A stretch of 64,000 nt of DNA, from the NCBI GenBank assembly GCA_039881145.1, contig JAYKKI010000137.1, positions 794,501 to 858,500 of the forward strand. Reading direction: 5' to 3'. Positions 36,335-47,420 of this stretch are shown one piece after another; the stretch's first letter is position 1; each line of letters begins with the position of its first letter. The DNA comes from Druceiella hillmani (Eukaryota > Arthropoda > Insecta > Lepidoptera > Hepialidae). The position numbers and the translations under genes are program-made. The notes beneath the pieces are model-generated. The model was not told the origin of the DNA. It ran no database searches and saw only the letters and a list, made by a program, of their open reading frames with translations.

Positions 36335-37350
36335 TGTGGTTATAGATATTTAGATAATTTATAATAAATTTTATATTACCTATCCCTTCTCGCTGCTAAA
36401 TAAGATTTACTCAATATTATCTTTGTACCAGTGTCCATCAAATGCTTAATGTATGTTAATTAATGTATAAATATACGAGCTTATCGAAACTTCAATCTTG
36501 AAAAAGCTTGTCAAGGTTGCGAGAAAGTACTTGCCTACGTAAATACGAGGCGTGCTTATAGTATCAGATCGGCTTAGAGTTAAATGTATTTATAAAACAG
36601 AAAATTTAGCAAAATTTCCTAGTATATTTATGTAACGTAACTTATACTCGGGAGGAATTACGTACAAGGCTTTACCTTTATCCGTTTCAACACTTTGAGG
36701 TTAATTGATTCACAGATATATTTACATTGTAATTTAGTTGAATTAACAAGAGAGTTAATTCTTAAGTCACAATATTCAAGAGTCAAGGTGTTAAAAAGTA
36801 GCGGAAGATTAAATACTGCCTGCTTTATTGAAGCTATTTGATCTATCAAATAGTCTCTAGACTTACAGTTGATATTCAGTCTCCAGATTGACTGACGAAA
36901 AACAATCATGTATTTCGTTACTTTGATGCTGTGTAACGAGGCAATTGTTGCTAAATTTAAATAAATATTTTCAGGTTACTACGAAACTTTTTAGTTAATT
37001 ACAAATATAATCATTAATGTTATTTATGACCACTTTTAGTCCAATTATAACGAAATTCACCTTGAAAATTTCTAAAATAACATTTTAGAAGACTTAAAAG
37101 TATTAGGGATGAAAAGTGAGTAAAATATTGCATTATATAAATGCCTGCAGGACAAGAAGATAAAGATAAAATGGTGATGAAGTGTCAGATTACATTTAAG
37201 TACCGATAAGCCGGCCTTCTATCTCGCTTTAATAGGAAACAAAATCAGTTTTGTCATCAGTCTCTTCCTTATCAAGCAGAAATTCATAATTTAGCCGAAG
37301 TATATTGTAAACTTTATTACAGTAATATTTGTCTGTTGATGGTGGAAAAT
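36335..37350 (+). repeat. Diverged repeat family R1, long copy 4
   Basis: Best preserved together with copy 2. It carries 'ggttgcgagaaagtacttgc', 'cgtaaatacgaggcgtgctt', 'agaaaatttagcaaaatttc', 'taagtaccgataagccggcc' and 'tatctcgctttaatagg'. The minus strand holds an 83-codon open frame (36,658-36,909) whose last half matches the corresponding frame of copy 2. A matching downstream segment (38,130-38,260) extends the similarity to copy 3. Confidence 0.7.
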
Positions 37351-37721
37351 AAAATTGTGAATCGATTTTTATTAATTTATAATCAAACAATTACTTGGTC
37401 TGCTGAGTTACAATATTTATATTTACTTATCATAGAAAACGCGATTCCATTTAAAAGCTTAGGACTGAATGTTATAGGGCTTTAAATATTGTCTTTTGCT
37501 CCAGTTACATAGAGTTGATTAAAATTTTTGGAAAAGGTTATGTTTTATAAATTCATAAAACGAGGAGAAATTGATTCGTTTGAATAATGCAAACGTATTT
37601 ATCGATGAAGAAAGCTATTAAAATTACCTTCTAATAGTAGAAAAGTAACCTCGAAAATATAAAATAATCATTTAAAGAAGCGCGGTTTATTTTCTAAATA
37701 GGATGGATAAAAATACCGCTT

Positions 37722-37726
<5 letters not shown>
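37351..37726. other. Non-coding DNA, nothing recognised
   Basis: A/T-rich spacer between the R1 copy and the next microsatellite. Confidence 0.5.
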
Positions 37727-37820
<94 letters not shown>

Positions 37821-37833
37821 CATATGTATATAT
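37727..37833. repeat. (TA)n microsatellite
   Basis: About 105 bp of TA with occasional CATA and TGTA interruptions. Confidence 0.97.
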
Positions 37834-38690
37834 TTCAGTATAATCGATGGACAGAATTGCCGAGAAAATTATGTTTCAACGGTATATGTTAAAAGTGATA
37901 AAAACGAGTAGTATTTTTATTAATAATGTTTCAGATATCAAAATGAATAAGTTTAGTAATAAATACGCTTCATAATTTTTAGTCTCTTCACTATACACAC
38001 TTAAAACGTGTATGAGAAAAAAAATATGTATTCAATTTGTTATTATAGCTGTATTTGTTATTGGACCAATTGACATGTTTCATTCACATTCTTACGAGAA
38101 TATACATTGATATATATGTAACTTATTGTCCGTTTCTGAGTACTTCTTGGGAAATAGAAATCTATTCCATAACTGTTTTTTTAATTACCAAATAATTGTT
38201 AAATAAATATCTATTCCATAAAAGGTATTCAGAAACTGATCATGAATAAATTTTAATGAGGTTATTTTTTACATAAAATAGTGTTTATTCGTGTTGTGAT
38301 TTCTAGAATTTTTAAAAAATTTGCTATTTTTTTAACATTTGAAATATTCTTAAAATACCCAGAAGTTATAGATGGTTTATAAATATTTTTAAAATACACG
38401 GGAGTTACAGATGGTTTTTATTGTTTTAACTTTACATATGCAAAACATTATAGCCATAAACATTATAGCACTATATTTTTACATAAGTAGTTACGAAAGT
38501 TATAAAGAGTTTCATTCAAAAATTAAATCTAGAATTGAACTGTCTTCGTTACAAACAACACATTATATTTCGTGCGAATATCAAATAACAGACTGTAGAA
38601 AATTAATAAGTATTTATAAAAGAACATAATCAATATTCAAACGAACAAAAGATGCAAAATCGATATGAAATATCCCGAAGTTTAACTTGA
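37834..38690. other. Non-coding DNA with a diverged R1-associated segment
   Basis: The stretch 38,130-38,260 ('aaatatctattccataaaag', 'ggtattcagaaactgatcat') matches 27,380-27,460. A local duplication of 'cgggagttacagatggttt' type lies at about 38,360-38,415. No gene seen. Confidence 0.5.
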
Positions 38691-39228
38691 TGGTGAAACT
38701 TAAGGTGCGCAAGTTTAACTAAGTCAAATAAACGTTATTCCGAAGTAACCACAGGCGGCTCAAGTACGCTTGAACAATAGCATTTCTATAAAAATGAGCG
38801 TCTAGGTATGTTGTATGATGGGTGACACTTTGACAATAATTGGCTTTGTGGTGTAAAAGCTAGGTAAGATAAAAAGAGCTTTATTTGCTCATCAATTTCT
38901 CAAATAATTTCAAATTCGCACCCAAAGGCTGGAATAACTATATGCGTATGGACGTAGTAATTTATTTAAAACTTCTATCGATGGTTAGGCCATTTATTAA
39001 AAAAATAAGACACCGTTATTCAACAAGCCATATCATCAAACAAACAGTTTACAGCAACTCTAAGATTTCTTGCAATTGGGAAGAGTTACGAAGACCTGAA
39101 GTTTATAACAGTAATATCACCTCAGACTTCGGCTGTTATTATATCAGAAACATGTGACATGGTATACAAAGTACTGTGAAAAGATAACTTCAAAGTGAGA
39201 AAGTGCTTTTAGATTTAGTTCACAATAT

Positions 39229-39930
39229 TTACTGAAAATCATTAAAGTTAGATACATATGCCCCGGCTGATTGTTCTAGAATAGATAATTGCATTATAGT
39301 ATCTTCAATTAAATGTCGAGATTTTGAGTTATACTGCACCGAGGACGCGGAAAAATAATAATTATATTCTTGCTGATTTTTTGGCACTGAAGTTAAATGA
39401 AATATTAGTGTACTGGGTGTTGGTGTTGAAGTTACTCGAATGAACTGTTGTGGCCGGTATGTTGAAGGATTTGGAGTTAGAGTTGTACAAATGAATTGAT
39501 GCGGCTGATATGTTGGAACACTGGGAATTAGAGTTGTATGAATGAAATGTTGTGGCTGATGTCGTGAGGGACCAGTAGTTGAAGTTGCACGAATGTACTC
39601 ATATTCATTAAACTTTCTTCGTGGAAGCGTCAAATAGTATAATCATTTATGATTTTTATTAAGCAATTAGTCTTTGCTCTGCTTGAAATAATGTATCATT
39701 TATGGTTTTTTCAGCAATCAGACTTTGCTCGTTTTGGTACACAATTTCACACAATTTCATTACATGTTTTATCGAAAAATCCAAAAACGACAAATTGGTC
39801 AAATTTTTGCTGAACATATCAAATCGGTCGTCCTTTAACAAAAGGCGTTTTAAATGCTCGTTTACGGATTGTAATACTTCAATAGACAAATCTGATAATA
39901 TTTCTTTCCATTGAGTTTGGTTCGTTAATC
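39229..39930 (-). pseudogene. Harbinger accessory protein, C-terminal part
   Basis: Minus-strand frames at 39,659 to about 39,930 and 39,229-39,633 form one broken gene. The first carries KDDRFDMFSKNLTNLSF and later AEKTINDTLFQAEQRLIA. This resembles the region near the end of the MADF-type accessory proteins of insect Harbinger elements (usual pattern: D-x-F-x-x-F-x-x-N, then A-E-K-x-I-N-D-x-L-F-x-A-E). The tail is Pro/Thr/Gln-rich with three 17-residue repeats (QPQHFIHTTLIPSVPTY type). The DNA-binding N-terminus is missing, and a frameshift or stop separates the two frames. In the family this protein helps bring the transposase to DNA. Confidence 0.6.
39438..39590 (-). repeat. 51-bp coding tandem repeat, 3 copies
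   Basis: Units start at 39,438, 39,489 and 39,540 with gaatgaactgttgtgg, aaatgaattgatgcgg and gaatgaaatgttgtgg. The period is a multiple of three and encodes the 17-residue repeats of the Harbinger accessory protein tail. Confidence 0.9.
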
Positions 39931-39944
39931 CGAAACAATATTTT

Positions 39945-40735
39945 TTTCTGTCTCCACAAATAGAAGAAGAATTGAAGAAAATAGTACATTTTGAAGAAAA
40001 GTTGAATTCTCCACATTGCTTTGGTATATACGGGAAACACATAAACGTTATTCCTCCAAGTAGAAGTGGCTCATATTTTTAAAATTATAAAGGTCGGCAC
40101 AGTATGTTATTCCTTGCAATAGTGAATGAAAGGTACCAATTCATATATGCAAGTTTGGAGTTAATAGCAGGATATCAAACGAAACCAGGGGGATATCAAA
40201 CGAAACCAGGTGTGCTTCAAGCTACTAAATTTTAGAAAATTTTCAGAAAAAACAAGTAAAGGTCCCATCAGATGACCCTGCCAAAAAAAGTTCTAAAATA
40301 CTTCCATATACATTTATAGCCGACGACACAAAGAATTCAGAAGAAAGAAATATGTGCAACTGTAGTTTCTCAAGCGAGACGCTTTGTTGAGAATGCGTTT
40401 GGAATTTTGGCTTCTGGATTTAGAGTACATAAAAATAAAATTATACAGAACCGAAAAATATCGATAAGGTGATAATAGTAAACTGTGTTTTGCACAAATG
40501 TTTAATGTCATTATCTTTGAATTAATAAACTTCCCCAGAATGTTTTGACCGTCAAAACAGAGAAGATGAAATTATTACACTAGGTTTAAATTCAAATGAT
40601 TCAAACATGAACCATTATATCGAAGAAAGTCTGGATTAAATCCAACTGTCGCCAAAAATATTAGAGAACAACATGTACACTACTTAAATAATGAGGAAAG
40701 TGTACCTTGACAAGATAACTTTATCCATTAAGGTA
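39945..40735 (+). pseudogene. PIF/Harbinger transposase, C-terminal two thirds, broken
   Basis: In one main frame with breaks: IEEELKKIVHFEEKLNSPHC, GKHINVIPPSRSGSYF, NYKGRHSMLFLAIVNERYQF, GVNSRISN, PYTFIADDTKN, ARRFVENAFGILASGFRV, VDKVIIVNCVLHKCLMS-like, and finally IREQHVHYLNNEESVP. These are the DDE nuclease blocks in order. The first catalytic Asp (normally IDGKH) is Tyr here (40,029-40,031, a gac to tac change). The second (normally SDG) is Asn (40,178-40,180). The catalytic Glu of VENAFG remains (40,389-40,391). A stop follows SGSYF. A 21-bp tandem duplication (about 40,171-40,212) and two frameshifts add to the damage. The protein is inactive by any reading. Confidence 0.88.
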
Positions 40736-41619
40736 ATCTCGATCAGTCTTAGAAAACACTAAGTGGCGCTGTAGTAAATTGTTTTCATTTATTTACGCAG
40801 TAATTAAAACAAATAGGAAACGAAATTAATTGAGCGACAACCGTACATTTCACAGCACATTATTATTTCCGTTTAAATTTTTATTATCTTCATTATCGTC
40901 AAAGATTTTGATTCACGCTGATTGAAATTACCTTAATTAACTTACATAACACTTTTTCTTTTATAATAGGTAATTGCAGTAAATAAATAACTCATAATTT
41001 TCTTTGATTGTGTGTACGTACCTACTTGAGTACTGTCATTTTCACCTATATTACAAAAAGAAGATCTTGGCGTTCCATGATCGTCATTCAGTAATTTACA
41101 CCCGTAATAACATAACAACCGTAATAACATAATACGGGCACATAAACATCAATGGTGCCTGCTCCAGATCGTGTAGACTATTCTTTTTTTTTTGTTTTCG
41201 GTAATTTTTACGTAGGCCATTAGTTTGTTTAACAATCATATCACGGTTGGCGTTAGCTTTGATTTTCATACATTGTTCGATTCTTATACCTATTGTGATA
41301 GTTATTATTTTTCAATTATTAAACACGTGGTTTATTCTGTAAATATTTATAAATTCCTCCAAAATTTCTCGATCTTTGCGTCTCTCAGTGCTCTGATTCG
41401 TAATTTTGGCACGAAACCGACCGCAGAATCTGCGTATAAGGCGGTTAGTATACCATTGAAACATCGAACGCGGAGCTACCACACTCGTTGAAATAAATTT
41501 GCGCAAAAGTAAATTTTTCACAAGTTTAAAACTTTTTTAAAACTTGTACGAGTCTGGAAATTAGAGCAAAAATGTTAAAATATACGTTATTCTTTACTTG
41601 TGTACGTCTAAACTTGCGC

Positions 41620-42129
41620 AAGTTCATCGCTACGTGTGTGGCTACCGGTATAAATTATGTGCAAATTCTGAAAACAAATGAACGAAAATATAAAAAATAT
41701 TCAGTTAAACGAAATTTGAACTATTGAGTTCAAAAAGAGTATGTCGTTGACTTCGAAAATGCGCGCAGAATGTGAGGAGAATATAACTAAGGCAGTCATA
41801 AGAATCTCATCTAACAAGTAAAGAAAAATTATATAAAGCATAGATATATACAAGAGTAAATGCTATTCATAAGATTTGTGAACAGTAGAAAGTATTTTTT
41901 ATTTGTTAACGGAAAACAATGTGTTGATATTATGATAAGTTATATAAAAAATTACAAAAAAATACACTCATTCATATCATCAGTACTCATTTTGATACAA
42001 ATCATTCCCATCCTACAAACTTTAAGGTTTTAATCATGTTTAGAGGTTGTAAAAAATTAATTTAAAATCTCTCCGTAGTCTATGTTCATAGCAAGCTATG
42101 TATAGATATTGTATTGGATTAACATTTAA
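41620..42129. other. Non-coding DNA, nothing recognised
   Basis: A/T-rich spacer beyond the putative Harbinger end. Confidence 0.5.
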
Positions 42130-42330
42130 ATTAAATCGACAGGTTTCTGTTCCTTGTCTTAGAAAAGCTCGTTAAGATTACAATTGTCAAATTAACAAGA
42201 GCTAATCAAGGTCACAAAAACTTATTAAGGTTATTTACGTAAACGCACCTCTGTCCCGGTGGTTTTAAGACGTTTTCATAAAATCGAAAATTTACTTAAT
42301 TTTCTGGCTTTATAAAGTGTAGTTAAGCTT
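42130..42330 (+). repeat. Diverged repeat family R1, partial copy 5
   Basis: Contains 'ctaatcaaggtcacaaaaac', 'acgtaaacgcacctct', 'cataaaatcgaaaatttact' and 'taattttctggctttataaa' in the R1 order. Strongly diverged. An internal repetition of 'tcaaattaacaagagctaat' type precedes the match. Confidence 0.5.
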
Positions 42331-43864
42331 AATACACACAACTTTAGTCGCTTCTATACACCCGAACTAATTAGTTTGGAAATTGGTAAACTGTCAAATT
42401 AGCCTTTTAATTTAATATTATTTAAATAGTACTACATAAAATAATTTATCCAGTCATGCAGAAATGCAACTTTAAAGTGGATATTGCGATTAGCAACGTC
42501 AGAAAGTAAAAATAAATATTGAACTCTATGCGATTAAGGAGAACCATTTCAGATTTTTGAAACCGTCTATACATTTTTAATTCGAATATTTGTTTACATG
42601 TTTTGAGCAATCAAAATCATTAATGAGTTTTTATACTAGACCGCGAATAAATTATTGTATACATAATGGTTAAATAACTAATAAAAAATTAAATTAAAGT
42701 GAATGCTTGCATTTCAAGATATAGTCCATAGATTTTATGAAAATAACCTTATTTTACTACTTATATTGCTTACACACTTGAAAAATTATTTTCTTTTTAT
42801 TTATTTTCTTTTTTCTATCCAGGAAATGCAGAAATTTTCCGAAATACTTTAATATGTAGGAAATGTTAGCCTTAAAATGGCTTTAATCAGAATATATATC
42901 TCAAAATTTTAACTTTTCAAATATGGTGAAAGCTTTTCCAAAAATATCGTTGATTCTTCGATTTTGTTGAACAGTGCTGTTAAAATTTTTAATACATTAT
43001 TTCACAACATGTAGTCCTACATTATCCTTTCTCTTGTTTAGTTTATATAGTTTTAATATATGGTTGTTTGTTTGATTAATAAGAAAAAAATCTATGTAAG
43101 AAACCTTGTGCTACATTTTAGTAAAATTTAACACAAAAGCGATAGCTATAGAACTCTAAAAAAGGAGACCTTGGAAAACCACTCACGTGTCTATCTGTCA
43201 TAGACGTTTTTTCTAGAAATCACTCGATATAGAAACTGGCGTAGTAATAAAGCAAATTAAACTGCACATGCCTCAATAGCTGACATCTGCTTGTGTGCTG
43301 CAGAATAACGGTTTGTATAGTTATAGACGTAGGTTAACGAAATTTTTCCAATAAAACTTCTTATGAATCTCTCAATAAATCATAAAAAATAATAATAAAA
43401 ATGTGTCTCCCCATTCGTGTACGATGGGGACGGAATTTTTTTCGCGCATTTTATCACTAGGCTTTCAAAATTAATTTGGGGTTCCATCAACCAATTTTCA
43501 TCAATATTACTGCATTTTTTATCAACATAATATTCTTCTAATTACTATATTAAGGATTTAAAAAATTAACGAGATTTAATACAAGCAACTGACTGTAAGT
43601 AAGTAAAAACTATTTTAATTAAATTGTGTATAAATAACATGAGGAATTGGATAACTGCATAACTCTACTTTACACGTATCTATATATGCATTTGTCTTTT
43701 TTCATTATATTTGAAAAGCCTCTTCTTTTCATATTTCCTTCGTTTCTTGGTAACTGACTGGTAGAAATAAAATTTTATCTATATTCTATACACCTTTCGT
43801 AAATACTTTAAGTAGTGTGACCCAATTCTGCTTTTCGTAATCCGTGAACATTCTTTATAAATTA
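42331..43864. other. Non-coding DNA with one LINE-like tail remnant
   Basis: At 43,150-43,235 'ctctaaaaaaggagaccttg' followed by 'ccactcacgtgtctatctgt' matches the minus-oriented tail at 6,450 weakly. Otherwise nothing recognised. Confidence 0.4.
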
Positions 43865-44230
43865 ATACTTCACAGCTCACTAAAACAATTTTCCAGCTAT
43901 ATGTAGTGTACCGCATTTCAACTTCACGCTTCACTCACATGTTAGCACCGCAAATTTGCTCCTGTTGTTCACACACATCGTTACAAAAGATCTCACATAA
44001 ATTGCGGAAATAGACGATTTATCTCGACTTTTTTAGAAACTAATATTTCAGAGCGCATTATAGCAAATTGTTTTATTGTTATATGATACGTCCTGCATTT
44101 CAGCTTCGTCGCTTCACTGATGTTCAAAAGTTGCAATTTTACATTCAGTTGTTCACACACCGTTGTAAAAGATTGCAAATATATTGGGTAAGTAAACGAA
44201 TTATCTTGACTTTTATGTGAATAAGAGATT
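43865..44230 (-). repeat. 184-bp tandem duplication, possibly of a minus-strand exon
   Basis: 'ttgttcacacac' occurs at 43,965 and 44,149, and 'cttcactc' and 'cttcactg' occur at 43,929 and 44,112. On the minus strand the right copy is open for 91 codons (43,993-44,268) with SFTTVCEQLNVKLQLLNISE and TKLKCRTYHI. The left copy gives SFVTMCVNNRSKFAVLT and VKLKCGTLHI with stops. Similarity in the protein frame hints that the unit was once coding. No family recognised. Confidence 0.6.
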
Positions 44231-44399
44231 AGAAGAATGTAACGGGCTAATTCCCATGGTGAGTACATAAAAATCTCATTAATAATCTAAAGAAGATAAA
44301 TTTTTTGATGTGTATGTCCGCACACCAAAAAATTTATAGGACTCGACTTAAGAGATACAGGACAGGTCACAGGAATGTTTATGGGAAAGTAAAGTCATT

Positions 44400-46350
44400 A
44401 TTTGAGGAGTTATCACCTTGGAATTCTTAATGTAAGCAATATATTTTGTTTGTTAGCTCAACCAACAAATTTCGTGCCAAAAATATGTATTTTTTTATGA
44501 TAATGTGGAAATATATCAGATTAACTGGAAAGGCCGGATCGTCTGTAACGATGTTTTGTATATGATCTTGGCCAACAAGCCAAGTAAATCGCGTGAAAGT
44601 TACAGTATCCATCCGCTGAATAAGGATACGTAGCTCATTTGTCAAGATGTAACAATGCCGTTTCTCGCTTGCGGCAAATAAATATGAATGTATATGTTAG
44701 GGCAAATCGTTCGTATCAGCAAGAAAGGTCTATCATGTCTTAATTTAGTAAAAAGATTTTCTATTTTTTTCAAAAATAAGAACAATAACAGAAGTAGAGA
44801 AAGTACGAGCATTGCAGTTGTTGAAAAAAATAAGACTAAATTTAATTGCTATTGGTCACAAAGCACTAATCGAGTAAAAAAACATGCCAAACACCAATAG
44901 AATTAATAATATGAGACGTTCGTATATATATTTGGGCACTAACCATTTAAGGGCGCATAGTATTTTTTAAAATATTTGTAAACATTAATTTTTCACAACG
45001 TAAATAAATGGCCAATACGTTACTATTATCAAACGTAAAAACATCAGATGAAGCAGTTTTTGAGGAAGTTGGTTGTAACAAACGGACACGTAAATGTACA
45101 AATAAGTGATCTTTTAACATTTTTTTTTCTTTTAAGTTGATTTTTCTTTTAACAACTGTTTAACCTTTTACTATTTAATAATTGGTTATCCAGTTGTTAT
45201 CAAAACCAAAACAATGCAAAGAATTCTTTATAACTAAAGTTCTTTAAAAACTCTATTTAATTTAATTTAAAATCTTGCGAATAATTTAAAATAACTTTAA
45301 ACATATTTCGCAAATGAGATTTAAAAACTACAAAACGTGCATTAGGTTATACCTTCTTTGCAAATAAACATACGGGAAACATCTACCAGAATATGTTAAT
45401 AAAGAAATTGCCAAGACACCGAATACAGAGAAAATAGGATAGAAATTTCGCGACATGAAATCGCTGCAGGATATTGATTTGTGCTTGAGAAGCATTATAT
45501 TTTAAATACTTCCTGAATCACGCATACTTTGTCTCTATAAATACATAGTACTTTTGTAAGGTACATTATAAAACTTACACCTAACAATATGAACAGCCGA
45601 TTATACCCGATACAAATTAATGGAAAACACACACACAAACTTACATACAGGCTTCATATGCAACATTATGAACTTTGAAGAGGAAAACAAAAAAAAACTC
45701 CTGGGAACAATTAAACTTTGTTCAGATAAAGTTTAACTTAACATGAGAAAGAGCGATAATCACCAGTCCTTGTATGAAAACAACTGTTAACTTCGTGTAT
45801 AACATAATTTCAGCATGGACAAGTGTTTTAACTCCACTTTATTCTCATTTAGAACAGTACGTCCATCTGCAATAAAGTCAGAAAATTTATATGACAAATA
45901 ATTCCTCCATTCAAAACCATGGACCCATAGTTATACGTGTTATGGTAATTGTTAAAAAATAAAGAATTATTTATAAATCTATAAAGATATTTTTTTAAAA
46001 CTGAAATAATTATTATTATAATTAACTGACGTCTACTTTTTACTCCTAATCAGTGATTACATTTTTGACAAAAACAATATTAATACTTGATATTGTTCCC
46101 ATATACCTAATGAGACTCCTTTATATTTCCCATAATAAAATTGTATCTATAAAATATTTTTTCAATGCACAGATAATAAATCAATTGACACTAGTCGGTG
46201 GCTGAAAAACTTTTAGAAAGCTATCTAAAGACAGCGCCGGCCTTCGAGCTATTGTTATATCAACTTTTATTTTTGCATTTATTTTACCAATTTAGAAGTG
46301 GTATATTTTGTTAGTAACCATTTTATTATTCAAATGTTGTAATTTTTAGA
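44400..46350. repeat. Diverged segmental duplication, block II
   Basis: Partner of block I (33,470-36,130); see the matching stretches listed there. The 72-codon minus frame (44,427-44,645) is open here but has a stop in block I. No product was recognised. Confidence 0.6.
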
Positions 46351-47269
46351 CCTGTTAACATTGTGTAAACCTCGGTATAAAAGTCTTTAAAGAAGTAACC
46401 TGACGTTATGAATGACTTTTTTTAACGTAATGGACTTATTGCTATTTAACACCTTTTACGACAAAAATCGGAATATATTTAATAGTGGAATTTCTCATTT
46501 TGGAGACCTATTTTTCTGTATAATACAAACAAATTTCCAAATTTTGAAAAGTACTTGTAGCATTTTATAAATTTTCTCTGATTTGTTTCCTCCTTCGTTT
46601 TAATTCGTCCACTAATTAGATTTCGAATTATATTAAAACATTCATCAATATTCAAAGATAAAAGTTAAACTAATAAATATTTCATTTCATTTAATTGTTT
46701 TGTGAAACAGTCCAAAATATTAATAAAGAATCTAAGCTTTTCAGCTGTTCAATAAAAATTACTAAGGTTCTCCTGTGATATTTTTATTAAATTTAAAATT
46801 CTCGTAACGTTTCGTTTTATCCCACAGAAGTATGTGAGTAACTTATAAGTATCCCATAGAGTCCTGTGTCTTCGAATTTGAATTACACGGCAAGGTTAAA
46901 GAATATTCCTACACAGCAAGCCATTTCGAATATCATTTTCTCCAGAAACGCACTTGGTACGTACCAGAAACGACTCAGAGATCGGTTTAGCCTTTGACAC
47001 GTAACGTTTATTAAAGGAAGTACGTGCCAAATATTTCAAAGTCAAGGGTTGCTGTGTAATGTGTATCTTCTTTGTCAGATATTCATTATAATATGAAATG
47101 AAACTCGGACTTCTGTAAAGTTCATTAATAAATTATATCTATTATATTTAAATTTTTTCCATTAGAATCTAACAAACTGTAAATTTCCCTAAAATAAAAT
47201 ATAAAAACCATGCTTGCTCAACAGATATTAAAAATGCATATTATTGTATTATGTAGGTACCATTAAGAC
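46351..47269. other. Non-coding DNA, nothing recognised
   Basis: A stretch at 46,940-47,030 contains a repeated 'gtacgtacc/gtacgtgcc' type motif. No gene seen. Confidence 0.45.
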
Positions 47270-47420
47270 ATATCTCATAAAGATAAAGAGGTAATGATGA
47301 TGGAGGGTCCCATTTCACTTAAGGGCCGATAATCTGTTAACTCGCTTTAGTGGGAAACTGTAAGAAGGGTTGTCAATCTGTCCCTTATTACGCAGAAGTG
47401 TACAATTTAACTGAAATATC
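47270..47420 (+). repeat. Diverged repeat family R1, partial copy 6 (3' part)
   Basis: 'cacttaagggccgataatct' then 'aactcgctttagtgggaaac' and 'gtaagaagggtt' match the ends of copies 2 and 4 (taagtaccgataag, tatctcgctttagcggga). Same orientation as all other copies. Confidence 0.6.

Larger units (their letters stand above)
38707..41619. mobile_element. Internally deleted PIF/Harbinger element (ends tentative)
   Basis: Two gene halves typical of this superfamily lie head to head. The C-terminal part of the second, DNA-binding protein is on the minus strand (39,229-39,930), and the C-terminal two thirds of the transposase is on the plus strand (39,945-40,735). Both N-terminal parts are missing from the centre. 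An 11-bp inverted match gcgcaagttta (38,707-38,717 and 41,609-41,619), with weaker similarity on either side, is the best candidate for the ends. No 3-bp target duplication was confirmed, so the element limits remain a guess. Confidence 0.55.

Noticed and set aside
39659..40042. Upper part of the minus-strand frame (39,930-40,042) as coding
   Set aside because: The plus strand here encodes clear Harbinger transposase (IEEELKKIVHFEEKLN to GKHINVIPP), so the upper end of the minus frame is a shadow. Only the part below about 39,930 is kept.
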